Positions 44,114 through 54,770 of a stretch of 64,000 nt of DNA are shown piece by piece. Below the pieces are notes generated by a model. That model was not told where the DNA came from. It searched no databases and was given only the letters and a program-made list of their open reading frames with translations. This DNA is from Pohlia nutans (Eukaryota; Streptophyta; Bryopsida; Bryales; Mniaceae), in the NCBI GenBank assembly GCA_022496805.1, contig CM040086.1, positions 8,930,501-8,994,500 of the forward strand, read 5' to 3'. Numbering within the stretch: position 1 is the first letter of the stretch; the number at the start of each line of letters is the position of its first letter. The translations under genes and the position numbers were made by a program.

Positions 44114-44577
44114 GGCCCTCTTTACACTAGAGGGGAGAAGTCGTGGAGAAAACCTCACAAGGGCCATGGCTCATCCTTGAGAAACCAACCTATGAATTTG
44201 ACGGCCTTTGGATGTAGTGTAAAGCGAGAAGGGGCCATAAAATAAAGTGCCAATTTTAAAAAATAAGGTTCTTACATATTTCTTAAAAAACAAAAAATGA
44301 TCGGTTGTGAGAATTTTGGCCAAATGGTCCCCCGGATTTTGCGTTAGACCCACCTCTTGAGGTGGGCTTGACGGAAAATCCGGGGGGCCTTTGAAAATGT
44401 TCACTTTTCTTGCCACGAAGGACAAAAGTGTTGTCCATGTCATTTTCTCCTCCATCCGTCCCTTGGACTCAAAATTTCGGGTATAAAGTGACATTCTTTG
44501 ATCTTCTCAATTTTTAGGCCTCCCATTGGCTAAAATTTCTCTCTTCACGGCTTCTCGCCTCTAGTGTAAAGAGGCTC
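44114..44577. mobile_element. PIF/Harbinger-like element with central hairpin, 464 bp
   Basis: Ends GGCCCTCTTTACACTAGAGG and CCTCTAGTGTAAAGAGGCTC, flanked by TTA at 44111-44113 and 44578-44580. The centre (44329-44389) folds into a near-perfect ~28-bp stem (CCCCCGGATTTT / AAAATCCGGGGGG, loop at GAGGTGGG). The termini are related to, but distinct from, the GGGCCGCTTCACACTA family. Confidence 0.8.
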
Positions 44578-44699
44578 TTATCCAACTACGGATAGTAACT
44601 GGGGATGATCTTTCATGAAGCCAGACTTGGCAACAAGTCCTTTATAATGACGAGGTGAATTTGCCTAAGAGGATTGCATTTCTAAGCGTACTTTCCAAG

Positions 44700-44835
44700 T
44701 GCGTCTAGAGTGTAAACTTGTCCTTTTTTCCTAGTAGGGGGGGTTTTTTTTTTTGGCTGGAGTAGATTTTCCTAGTAGGGGGGTTTTTCTTTTTTTGGCT
44801 GGAGTAGGTTTTCCTAGGGGGGGGGGGTTTCTTTG
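44700..44835. repeat. Tandem unit with G- and T-runs
   Basis: Three imperfect copies of TTCCTAGTAGGGGGG followed by a T-run and GGCTGGAGTAG, about 45-50 bases each. The third ends in a run of about 11 G. Confidence 0.75.
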
Positions 44836-45860
44836 GCTAAATATAGTCAAACTTTAAAAAATAAAAATTTGATATTGGGGGCATTTGGCATCCTATATTA
44901 CTTTTTTACTTTCATTTTGCATACCTCTCTTTCTTTACTTCATTTCAAGGTGAATATCCAAGATTTTACGTTTCTTTAATTTTTTTATTAAACCCACAAC
45001 TAGTTTTTCTAACATACAATCAAAAAATTGCAATTGAAGTAGAAAGGCATATATGATGAAATGTCGTAAAGCGGTAAAAAAGTTACAAAACATAAAAACA
45101 CTTACAATGATAAAAATAAAATTTGGTTGAATCAAACATAAAATGAAACATAAATTGGAAATAAATGTCTTTGTAACATATTGGAATTTTTTTTTGACAT
45201 CGCTAAAAATATGCAAGTTGAAAAAAGAAGAAGCTCTCAGCCATCATGATTTCCTCAAAAAGAAACAATTCAAATTATTTGAATTTTTTTTTAAATATAG
45301 AGAAAAGCGAGCATGATGTAGTGCAAAAAAATTTGGATAGTTTTTTTCTGTTCATTGCAAAAAATACATGTAAGTCCGAATGTAAGTCCCACTACAAGGG
45401 AAAAAAAAAAAAAAAAAAAAATCACAAAAATTCGAATCTTTTTCTAGATACAAAAAAATCCCTACATAAAATAGTGCAAAAAAAAAAGTCATTTTTTTTT
45501 TTTACATCAGTAAAAATATTCAAAGTCTATTGGGAAAAAAATACAGCACAAGCCTTCAAGATTTTGTCAAACAAAAAACAAAAAAAAAAACAAACAAACA
45601 AAAAAGTTTTTTTTATATGGCAAAAAAATTGCCAATGATTAAATTCTTTTATAATTAATAAGAAAATTCATTCACTTGCATGAATGTTTGTATGTAATAT
45701 AGTGGCTTAGTACTTGGTTAGGGGTTAGAAGGTCTTGTGTTCAAATTTGACCCATGTTCCGGGCTAAGGTAAGATAAGCATAATTATTCTCAAAATATAC
45801 GTCAAGTTGGAAAATAGTGTAGCTGGACAAAATTTCATCAATGCACCACGGGTCGAGACT
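44836..45860. other. Very AT-rich low-complexity region, no gene
   Basis: Long A-runs (about 45400-45422 and 45480-45610) and T-runs. The frames at 45246-45638 are mainly Lys/Asn from poly-A and are not credible genes. Confidence 0.6.
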
Positions 45861-46172
45861 TAGCTAGCAAACCATATCTTGTGATTTTAAAACACCCTCC
45901 CGAGGCTTCAACCCGGGGGCAATAAAAGGGCAAACCCTCTTCCATCTTTCTCCAAAACTGAATTAGTAATTATTCGCTTCTAGTTGTCCGGGGTTCGCAG
46001 TAGTTGTTGCAAGACCTTAGGCCTGGAGCTTGCAATTGTGGCATGAGATTTGGATTCTTTTCTTTACGGGATACTCTTCATCACTCCGCTATACGTTTCT
46101 GATCCCAGGTGTGCAATTGCTAGAAAAGTTAGTTGTTAGGGATTCACCAAAGCAAGAGAAGAACCAACCACC
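45861..46172 (+). repeat. Upstream region shared by the two RING copies, copy 1
   Basis: Matches 50015-50275 and 50668-50701: CACCCTCCCGAGGCTTCA, GGGGGCAATAAAAGGGCAAA, GCAGTAGTTGTTG and GGGATTCACCAAAGCAAGAG. The duplication therefore covers the presumed promoter and leader as well as the coding region. Confidence 0.8.
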
Positions 46173-46514
46173 ATCGATTGTGAAAGAGATGGTCAAGCAG
46201 CGGGACCTGCTACTGCAGCTACGGAAGCGGTAATTTGCAGTATCTGCTTGGGTGTTTTGATACAGCCACAAGTGATCGCGTGCAACCACTGGTTCCGTGA
46301 ACCGTGCTTAAGTAGTTGGCTTAGGACTCAACAAACATCTGAGAGGTCAACAGGAACATGCCCACTCTGTCGCAGCACACTCACTAAGTTTCAACCACTG
46401 CGATTTGCACTAAGTCCTGAACGACTTGATGCAATGTTAGCCGCATTCAAGGAGGGTCTCCTTATCATTAGAGCGTTGTCTGGAGAATATGTCGGCGTCA
46501 CTAGGCTGCAATAG
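46173..46514 (+). pseudogene. Decayed duplicate of the RING-finger gene
   Basis: The frame is colinear with the intact gene at 50702-51157, but the position of its ATG is ATC (46173), so the start is lost. The RING remains recognisable (AVICSICLGV, QVIACNHW, CPLCRSTLT), but the fifth zinc ligand is Arg instead of Cys (HWFREPC against HRFCEPC). The C-terminal part diverges and stops at about 113 codons instead of 151. No frameshift interrupts it up to that stop. A shorter product from another start cannot be excluded, but the missing ligand argues against RING function. Downstream there is no sign of a continuing gene. Confidence 0.75.
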
Positions 46515-47865
46515 GCTGAGTACTTGTATTCATTATGAATCTTAACCCTCTATGTCTCTTTGGAGATCAAAGGATGTGGAGAATCCTACGTGGCAACGGC
46601 TCTTTTTGTGGGAACGCATTTAAGGATGCTCGGGAGACTTAGAAAGAGGGACTTCATAATAGTTTGGTTCATGAGCGCTTAAGTGTTTTATTACTAATGG
46701 AGGCATGGAGTTTGCTATTGTTAGTTTAAATTGTATGTTTAGAGAATTTTGTGTGCTTTTATGTAAGCATTTAAGTGACTCAATGATTATCTTGTTGAAA
46801 TATAATTTTTTCATATTTGATTCTCAGATTTGATTAGAATACTAAATTAAATTCAACATGTTCAAGTATCATAACAAATGTGGGCAAAACTACTAGGAAA
46901 ACAAGGCAATGCCCATTTTTCCAAGAGTTTATTATGGTATTAAAGTTATAAATTTGAAATTAAGACCACATAAAAATTGGAATGTAACAGTGGAGATGAA
47001 CTAGCAAACCAATAATCAAATATTGTATGCGACTGGGCATTGAATTTAAGAGTTTGGAACACCTATTAGTCTTGGAATCCAAAAATCAAGGACGCATTTG
47101 TGTTTCATTGGGATGTTCAGAGCCGTTCCAAGTATATCACAAATTTAGAATCCATTTTGACATGCCCTCATGTTAAATGAATGTCTTTGTTTAAAAGTAT
47201 TATCATTACCTAAATTGAAGTGCTAGACACTACTAAAATTTAACAGTAACAATACAAGCTGCAGAAAAAACGTAGTTAAATACACTAAGTTAGTACCTTG
47301 ATAGATGATCTATAATTGTAGTTTATGTTCTAGTCAAACGTAGTAATTATGGTAAAGGTGTAGCTTATGCTATGGAACGTTCTCATGGTATGGGTGACTA
47401 AAACGCCTCAAAATCAAATACCAATTTTTGAAGTAATGAATGTAGTGGTAAAAATGTCTAAATTGATTAGAAAATATTTTCAATTAGAACTTTCTTCTTA
47501 TGTAATTATAATAATTAAATTTATTTTTAAAAATTATCCATATTTGATGCAATAAATTGGATTTGTAATAACAAATGAATGTAAAAAACTTGTTTGCTAC
47601 AAAACAATATTTTTTTAATGGTTTGTATCCTTTCTACACTATTTTTGAAATAAAATTTTCATGTTTCACTAAATCACTATATGTACATGCATGTAAAAAA
47701 AAAACCCTTCATATGAGTTTCATGATCTTGCACATTTTTCCATTCAAAGGACTTTGAGGCTTATTAAATATCATGGAATGGAAAGATTTTAATTTTAGAA
47801 AATAACTTCATAATTGTTCAACATCTAATCACATGAGACTACCTAAAATTTTGAATAATGAAGCT

Positions 47866-47933
<68 letters not shown>

Positions 47934-48448
47934 GGTCCATTTTACATTACATTTAGTTTAAACATACATTACATTGTATTTTTTACTAATATGGTCATAG
48001 CAGAGCACCTGCCCAAAAATAAATCCAACCAATAATATCATTGTGTGGATATTCCCTACACCCCTAAACCTTCAAAATCTTGTGCATTTATCATTTACAA
48101 AAACTTAACTAGAATTTTTCAAAATTCATTTTTCCAAACAAATTATTACTGTATACTACTTTTTCACTCACGGGTACCGCGTGAACGCCCTATATTAGAG
48201 GTCCAAATTAGGAACACTAAGTTCCCATGGTGCAGTCGTCCCTATTGGGATATTTATAGATATTTGGGGGACCTACGAGGTGATGTATTTACTATTGGAG
48301 ATTATTGAAAAATCTCAATATATTGTGGTAATTGTCTAGATTCATCCTCTTGTTAAATTTTAGGCCTCAATCTTAAATTATAGTAATAATGCTTTACCAC
48401 ATTCATGTGTATGTTCATTTTTTGCGTCAATAATTGTCTTTATATTTG
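46515..48448. other. AT-rich intergenic, no gene
   Basis: Short frames only. It contains the TA microsatellite at 47867-47930. No element termini were recognised with confidence. Confidence 0.5.
47867..47930. repeat. (TA)n microsatellite, about 31 units
   Basis: Uninterrupted alternating T and A over about 64 bases, followed by TGCACGG. Confidence 0.95.
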
Positions 48449-48679
48449 GGGAATGGCTGCTTATATGGGTACCACTTTTACTTGTCTAACATAGAATGAC
48501 TTATGTATAACTCATTTTATACGTGTTAGAAATTCCGTCTTTTACACTAAATATATAGTTGCAGCCATGGTGTCTATAACACCTAATTTTTGTAATTTTC
48601 CAATGTTATTTTCTTACCAACAAGAAGTTTCTCAAAAATCACACTATCTTTGAAAGGGGTACCCATATCAGGCCATCAC
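48449..48679. mobile_element. MITE with TATGGGTACC ends, second copy
   Basis: GGGAATGGCTGCTTATATGG at the left and CCCATATCAGGCCATCACC at the right. It is the inverse-orientation relative of 17971-18201 in DRP2 intron 19. Confidence 0.7.
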
Positions 48680-49679
48680 CCTTTTAACCCATGAGATAAT
48701 TAACTATTTCAACTTGAAGTTCAATGCCATGTAAACCTTTGGTTTTTGCAAAAGTAATGCCACGTGGTGGTTTTTGATTTGATACTATTATGCACTAAAT
48801 TAAGGTTAATGTGCGCTCTAATTTTAGGATGGTTTCAGTGGCGTGGGTTCATTTCTTTCCTCACAATATTAAATTTGTTCCCGGATTTGTTTGTGGTGAG
48901 TCGTGCTATAAAGTACATTGGATTCAAATTTCCACTGCTATATGTGGATTAGTAAGGAAGGTCCAATAATATGTACCATTTTGGGAGTTGGAATATCAAA
49001 TTCCTTTGGCTTTATTTATTTATTTATATATATGTGAATGTAAGATAACCACGCTAGATTATAGATTAGAGATTATATATGCGTGCGCATGTTTGGGAAA
49101 GCATAGTTTTTATTATAGTTAGAAATCCATATAAAATATAGTGGTTTTATTGTTTAGGGTGTAAAAATATCATTTCATGCAGACTATGCTATCACCAACG
49201 GCCATTCTCTCCAAAAGTAAAAGTCTTGTTAGGCTTCAATCTAATATCTAAGTCCAATATTTTCATTAGTATTACCGTGAGGGATAAGTTTGGTGAAAAA
49301 AGAAGTAAATTTTTTTACATTAGATACTAGTCTATGATTCTAGTTCTACAGAAAGGGGAGTGTGTTGTTTGATTGTCATCATCTAAAAAAGTTGCATCTA
49401 AGAAATTATCATCTTCCTCAACTTTTTGATCTTCCTTGTCTTTTGAAGTGTCATTTTTATTTTGGATTTGGTAATCATCACCAGGTTTGTTAATCTTGAC
49501 GTGACATCCACTTTTTGCATTGGAATGTCATGACCCGTTTGTCATGATCGGAACTGATGCGTCAGGATCGCGTCAAGATCCTGACGCTAGTAAAAAAATT
49601 ACAAATTACAAATTAAAACTTACTATTTACAAATTACAATTTAGAAGACACTCAAAAATATGGATAAAGTTTGTTGAGT
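48680..49679. other. AT-rich intergenic with a short hairpin
   Basis: No gene. At 49558-49588 GCGTCAGGATC and GATCCTGACGC form an 11-bp stem with a 7-base loop. No function is recognised. Confidence 0.5.
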
Positions 49680-49937
49680 ACCCAACATATTTCATATCCC
49701 TGAACCACAGTCAATGCAATTTTGGCTTGGTCAACGACTTGACATACTTCTGCATTTGTAATTTAAAAAATATATATGTACTCAAGTATCACTAAATCCA
49801 AACATTAAATAGGACAACAACTTGGCGAAGAATCTCCAAAAAATTGAATGACTTTTATCCAAACATTAATAAGAAATTAGGGTGGATTTAAATCTGGTAG
49901 TCGTCAAGAAAGTGGATGTTGTAACGTTTAGGGGTTA
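49680..49937. mobile_element. Truncated TTAA element, inverted copy of the 32404 family
   Basis: GTCAACGACTTGACATACTT, GGACAACAACTTGGCGAAGA and the end AACGTTTAGGGGTTAA match the left part of 32404-33318 read on the opposite strand. The other end is missing. Confidence 0.65.
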
Positions 49938-50014
49938 AGGTAATAGTTAAACTCCCGCAGCCACGTCCACACAGCGGACGAAAACATCATGCACCACCAG
50001 TCGAGACAAACCAG

Positions 50015-50701
50015 ACCTGGTTTACTTTTTTAGTTTTAAAACACCCTTCCGAGGCTTCACCCAGGGGGCAATAAAATGGGCAAACCCTCTTCCATTTGTT
50101 TCCAAAGCATTTACTAATTTGCGTTTCTAGCTGTCAGGGGTTTGCAGTAGTTGTTGGCATGCAACTTGCAATTGAAGCCAGAGATTTATCTTCCTTTTCT
50201 TTTAGGGTAGTACTCTTCATCAGACCACTGTAAGTACGTTTCTCTCATGTGCATGCAATTGCCAGAAAAGTCAGCTGATGTACCCGCTGATGTACTACTC
50301 CATAATTGGCCAATTTTGATCAATATTGTTTGCATGCTTTTCAATTCCCTAGCTGGAGGAAGGTGTAGCAGATCGAACTCTGTTTATTGCACCTGGGTGG
50401 ACTATGGTCATATTAATTATATAATCTCGGCCATTTGCTTCAACAGTTGACTTATTTTCGTGGACTCAGGTACTGTTCGATCATTCGGTCCGGTCCTGTT
50501 TGCTTTTCAATTCTCTAGCTGCACGACGGATCAGCTCATTCAGTTTGCTTTAGTCCAGGTGGATTACGGTCATATTATACTCTCTTTGCTGTGTGTTTCA
50601 TTTTTGCGTGCAAGACGAGTTTCTCATGATTGCATTTTGCGATGTAACATTCTTTTCAAACAAAGCTAGGGATTCACCAAGGAAGAGAAGAACCAAACAA
50701 C
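50015..50701 (+). promoter_or_regulatory. Upstream region of the RING gene (duplicated, with 390-base extra segment)
   Basis: 50015-50275 and 50668-50701 match 45861-46172. The segment between about 50278 and 50667 has no counterpart upstream of the pseudogene, so it was inserted here or deleted there. Within it GATTCAATT-like and GGTGGACTATGGTCATATTA / GGTGGATTACGGTCATATTA segments are repeated, at about 50395 and 50560. I cannot place a transcription start. Confidence 0.5.
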
Positions 50702-51157
50702 ATGGATTGTGGAGATGGCCAAGCAACGGGACTTGTTGCAGTTGCAGATGCTGTGATCTGCAGCATTTGCTGGGATGCCGTGGCGAATCCGCAAGTGACC
50801 GCGTGCAACCACCGGTTCTGTGAGCCGTGCTTGAGCAGCTGGCTCCGAACTCAGGAAGCATCTCAACGCTCCACTGGAACATGCCCGCAATGTCGTCGCA
50901 CACTCACTGAGTTCCAACCACAGCGACCTGCAGAATTAGACATTGAATTCGATATAATGTATGTGGCACTCGAGGAGTATTTGGAGACCGTGCATCCTCG
51001 TCGTGATCCAGTTGATCGGGCGGCAATAGTCGCGGCATGTTCAGAGTTCCTGGTGGCGCAACCTCCTGGCCATGGGCTCCTTCCTCTTCCTCTTATAGTA
51101 ACAGCGTACTACTTACAGAATTTTGATGAGCAACATTTTCCTAACCGTTCCACTTGA
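50702..51157 (+). CDS. Small RING-finger (C3HC4) protein, likely E3 ubiquitin ligase
   Basis: Single-exon frame of 151 aa starting at ATG 50702. The RING has perfect spacing: Cys20-x2-Cys23-x11-Cys35-x-His37-x2-Cys40-x2-Cys43-x17-Cys61-x2-Cys64, with the usual Trp47 and Pro62. C3HC4 RINGs normally recruit ubiquitin-charged E2 enzymes; no substrate can be inferred. The C-terminal half (YVALEEYLETVHP..., FLVAQPPGHG) is acidic then hydrophobic, with no domain I recognise. The start is supported because similarity to the upstream duplicate begins just before it and the duplicate keeps the frame. A decayed copy lies 4.5 kb upstream in the same orientation. It could be the last exon of a longer transcript, but no upstream coding exon is seen. 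Confidence 0.8.
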   Translation: MDCGDGQATGLVAVADAVICSICWDAVANPQVTACNHRFCEPCLSSWLRTQEASQRSTGTCPQCRRTLTEFQPQRPAELDIEFDIMYVALEEYLETVHPRRDPVDRAAIVAACSEFLVAQPPGHGLLPLPLIVTAYYLQNFDEQHFPNRST

Positions 51158-51418
51158 GTAACTAGTGGATTAGACCATTCGTCATTTGGTAGTACTTGAT
51201 TCCCTACATGAATTTAACCATGTTGAAAGTGAGATAGGTTTATAGCTAGGATCAAGACATGTACTGAAGTTTGCATAAATGGCAAGCCACATTAATATAT
51301 CATTCCATCATGTATTAATTTATGACCAGGATTCCATGTCCTATCAAAGACCGTCCACAGCCAATTAACGGTTGGCTTCTGTAAAATACTTACTTTGGTA
51401 ACATAGGTCTGTTATTTT

Positions 51419-51650
51419 TTAACCCCTAAACGTCTGAAAGTGCCATTGCAGCCTGTAGAATACAATGTATTCTTCTAGTATTTGAAACGGATCCAGATCT
51501 TTTATAGGCTTGAGTTCAACACAGAAGCTGAAATTTACATCAATGTAGTTCTAGTGAGCTATTGAGATCCCAATTTTGAGCTTCTTGTTGGTAACAAATG
51601 CCAATTATACAACCACGTATCTACTATCCCCATGGACGTTTAGGGATTAA
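51419..51650. mobile_element. TTAA-ended MITE 3' of the RING gene
   Basis: Begins TTAACCCCTAAACGTCTG and ends CATGGACGTTTAGGGATTAA, with TTAA at both ends. Non-coding, 232 bp. Confidence 0.8.
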
Positions 51651-51749
51651 TTTATCTCGATGGCTAGATTAAAACTGACGGTTAGAAGTATCCTGACAAG
51701 AGAGGCCTTTTCGAAGCATGCTTTGAGGTACTTAAAGCTTTTTATTGTC

Positions 51750-52073
51750 TGAATTGTTTGTATGATTGGTTAAAACTAAACATTCTATTCTAAAATTAAA
51801 AAAAGGTTAAAATTTCAAAGGTGAGAACATCATTAGTATCTCGAAATAGAAAGTTTTATAACATTAGGACATTGTTGAGGTGTTTGTCTTTGAAAACTTT
51901 CTTAATGATCCTCAATATTGCAAATGAAATGCATCAAACAACACTAGAACATGATTTCTACTCCCTGATTCGACAAAAATTCAAAACTCAAAAAATATCA
52001 TTTTTTAACCATGGGCAATCACTGTTGTTTGGGATGCGACCAAAAAATGGTCAATTGGTCATTTAGGGGTTAA
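51750..52073. mobile_element. Truncated TTAA element of the 9593/26056 family
   Basis: TATGATTGGTTAAAACTAAA to GGTCATTTAGGGGTTAA matches the right part of 26056-26905. The right TTAA is at 52070-52073. The left end is lost. Confidence 0.65.
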
Positions 52074-52617
52074 AAATTCTTCTTCTTTATTTTGAAAAGT
52101 TTCACAAATGGCAAAATTTGGGAAATGTGATCTACCCGACGAGAAAATGCATCATGAAGAACCCACCGTAAGATTCTCGGGCAGGTCAGGAGTCGTGATA
52201 AAATTCACAAAGTAGGTCGACAATGACGATTGGACTATCCTCTATTGCTATCTGTGCACCAGATGTTGAAGAATCGTGGGATTGGAGTAAAGTGTTAGAA
52301 ATCGCAAATTCCTGATCATATTTGCTCATATTCAGTGACTGTGCATATAACTTACTTAGGTCTGTCCCTGGCTTGCGAATCCGTCAACACTAGAAGAAAA
52401 GAGGAACGTGTACACTGAGCATGTTCACTTAGATGTGACCAAACTCACTCAAATGTGTCCAAATTCACTCATAATCCCCAGGCTGCGTGAAAATGTCTCT
52501 TTTCTTTTAGTGCAAGCAGTATTGTAAGCACAGAACTGAAAAGGTTTTCTGGGGAATCAGAGATCAATCGATCCATGAGGACCGTGAAGTACTGCAAGGC
52601 GTTGGTCCTGGTCACAA
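52074..52617. other. Intergenic, no gene
   Basis: Mixed composition without a recognisable frame. A small repeated CACTCAAATGTG/CACTTAGATGTG motif lies at about 52425-52470. Confidence 0.5.
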
Positions 52618-52786
52618 GGCACCTTGACACATTCAGGAGGTAGTAAATGGTACAAGAATGATGGTGAATTCGTGGTGAACACTTGCTAAATTGAAGTGGT
52701 TGCTCAATCTAGCAAGTGTTCACCACGAATTCACCATCATTCTTGTACCATTTACTTGGTAGTGAATTGGTCAAGGTTCCTATGGG
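52618..52786. mobile_element. Hairpin element, second copy
   Basis: GGCACCTTGACACATTC at the left and GAATTGGTCAAGGTTCC at the right enclose long complementary arms (GTAAATGGTACAAGAATGAT / ATCATTCTTGTACCATTTAC). It is the same element as 14166-14325, with a slightly longer loop. Confidence 0.8.
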
Positions 52787-52832
52787 TGTGTGCAGCCATG
52801 GCAGTAGCGATGTCCAGCACTGTGCAAGCGCA

Positions 52833-53015
52833 CACTAGTAGGAAATGTGTCGTTTTTCACTTACTAAAAATGAAAAAGGAATGAAACTGATGGGCTCTAT
52901 GAGTGATAGTGAGTAGTTTTGGTCACGAGATTACAGAAACATAAATGTAATATTCAGCTATTGTTCATTTTTTCTACAAAAGGAGGAATGAAAAACGACA
53001 CATTTCCTACTAGTG
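52833..53015. mobile_element. CACTA-type MITE
   Basis: Begins CACTAGTAGGAAATGTGTCG and ends CGACACATTTCCTACTAGTG, exactly complementary ends. The flanks are GCA and GTA (one mismatch). Confidence 0.8.
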
Positions 53016-53039
53016 GTAGGGACCGGAAACATGATCAAT

Positions 53040-53231
53040 CACTGGTAGCAGACCTGTCGTTTTTCATTCCCAACTTTGTGAGAACAGTGAACAGTGGCGC
53101 CATATTTTACCTATATTTTTGTCTTCTTGTGACCAAAACCACTCACCAGCATCGACGCAACCCATGTGCCTCGCGCGGTTTCATTCCTTTTTTATTTATA
53201 GTAAGTGAAAACGACATATTTCCTCCTAGTG
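53040..53231. mobile_element. CACTA-type MITE, opposite orientation
   Basis: Begins CACTGGTAGCAGACCTGTCG and ends CGACATATTTCCTCCTAGTG. It is the same family as 52833-53015, about 25 bases away. The flanks AAT and AGT differ by one base. Confidence 0.75.
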
Positions 53232-53490
53232 AGTGTTGATTGCCAACTGTTGAGGAGGATCTGGGTAACGTCATTTGCTCGACTATTGTGCGCCGGTTGT
53301 CATCGATTCAAACGGGACATACTGTACAGCTGGATGGTTGTTCAACTTGACCCCGAATTACCAGGGCCGGCAGTGCAGCTTCCAAGTCAACTCCTCCGCT
53401 GCCGACAAGAGCTTATCCGCCAGCGTCGCCCTGTGACCATCACGGAGGGGGGCTTCTACAGAAACGGAGGTCTCGTCACAGACTCCTGAT
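53232..53490 (+). pseudogene. GC-rich coding-like island, unrecognised, disrupted
   Basis: Composition and codon texture differ from the AT-rich flanks. Different stretches read well in different frames, such as NYQGRQCSFQVNSSAADKS in one and TVEEDLGNVICSTIVRRL in another. Just before the CACTA pair, 52795-52832 reads as a hydrophobic leader-like peptide (WVCAAMAVAMSSTVQAH). This may be an old gene for a secreted protein, split by the two MITEs and frameshifts. I recognise no family. Confidence 0.25.
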
Positions 53491-53567
53491 GGGCGACTGG
53501 GCGTAGCTTGGCTAGCTTGGCTACAGTTTAGGGTTTAAACCTCCGGCAGGTCTAAGTTATACAGTTA

Positions 53568-53913
53568 GGGCCGCTTCACACTATGGCCGTCCAAGTCAAG
53601 AGCCCGTGGGATTGAGAGTCCAAAGAAATCTACTGAAAATAGCCAATAAAATATATTTTTCATTTTTTATGAAAAGAAATTGACGGCCTCTCGACCATAG
53701 TTTGGGTTTTCATTCCCATTCGATTCAAACTTCCTTTCGAGAGGCCGTGGCTTTGGTCAAAAAGTACCGTCACATAGGCATTTTTGGAGAGTGACGGCTG
53801 TTGGACTTTGGCCTCTAGTGTGAAGGGTCGAGAAGCCAAACACATGGTTTCTTGCAATTTGATTGGTAGAAATTGACGGCCTCTCGACCTTCGGCCATAG
53901 TGTGAAGCGGCCC
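53568..53913. mobile_element. PIF/Harbinger-like MITE, copy D
   Basis: Ends GGGCCGCTTCACACTATGGC and GCCATAGTGTGAAGCGGCCC, perfectly complementary, flanked by TTA at the left and TAA at the right. The interior is as in copies A-C. Confidence 0.85.
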
Positions 53914-54770
53914 TAAGATATATAGTAACATAGTGATTGTCGGGCTATATTATGAGCATGGTAATTGCCGAGTCCCTGGTAGAAGATGAGCTGATGGACA
54001 AAATGTTTATGTAGGAGGTGACCAAATGGATGAAAAATAGTTGTCTTCTAGCAATGTACTTGATGGATGAATAGTGAATTTGATGGATTAAAAGTTGCAT
54101 GGATGATGGATGGAGTATGAGGGCGTCAATTGCAAATGAATTACATTTCTTGTATATATGTCTTGGTGGCATGAATTTCAAAAAGTGTTGATATATGACT
54201 TTATATGTACTTTTGGTCTCCATTCCATAAAACAATAATTAAATATTTCTAAAAAAATCTATTTGTTTTTGGATTTATTTAGAGTATTATGGACTAGGTA
54301 ACCTTTGAGAGTTGGCAAGCTCGAGAAGGTCGTTGGACATAACCTCCATGGATGGACCTTGGTCAATTGTGTACTTTCTTGTAATCAATTACAAACTCAA
54401 CCTTGGATCTTCTTCAATTGTAATGTTTCATCAAGGGTCCCAAATGAAGGACACCATAACTTCAAATTAACCCCTAGTTATGGGAAATAACCTTGCTCTC
54501 CTTCATTCAATGTAAGATTGTCACCTCTCTTTTATATGGGCTTAATGGAGGTGATGAAAAAGTCATTGATGTAACATAGTACAATTATGTGAATATGGTT
54601 TTTTATCACTACCGGAATGTCTTTTTCATCACTATGTTCTTATGGTCTTGGAAGTTAATGAAATCGAGTTGATTTAGGCCATTGTTGTTACATCCTTATA
54701 TTACGTGCAATTTTACAAAGGTCACAATGTTGATCGTGGAAGCTTTTGGCAATGAGCTTCTCTCTATGTT
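53914..54770. other. AT-rich intergenic, no gene
   Basis: Contains runs of GATGGATGA-like repeats near 54000-54120. A lone TTAACCCCTAG lies at 54468. No coding evidence. Confidence 0.5.

Noticed and set aside
45246..45638. 130-aa frame rich in Lys and Asn
   Set aside because: Translation of poly-A and poly-T low-complexity sequence.
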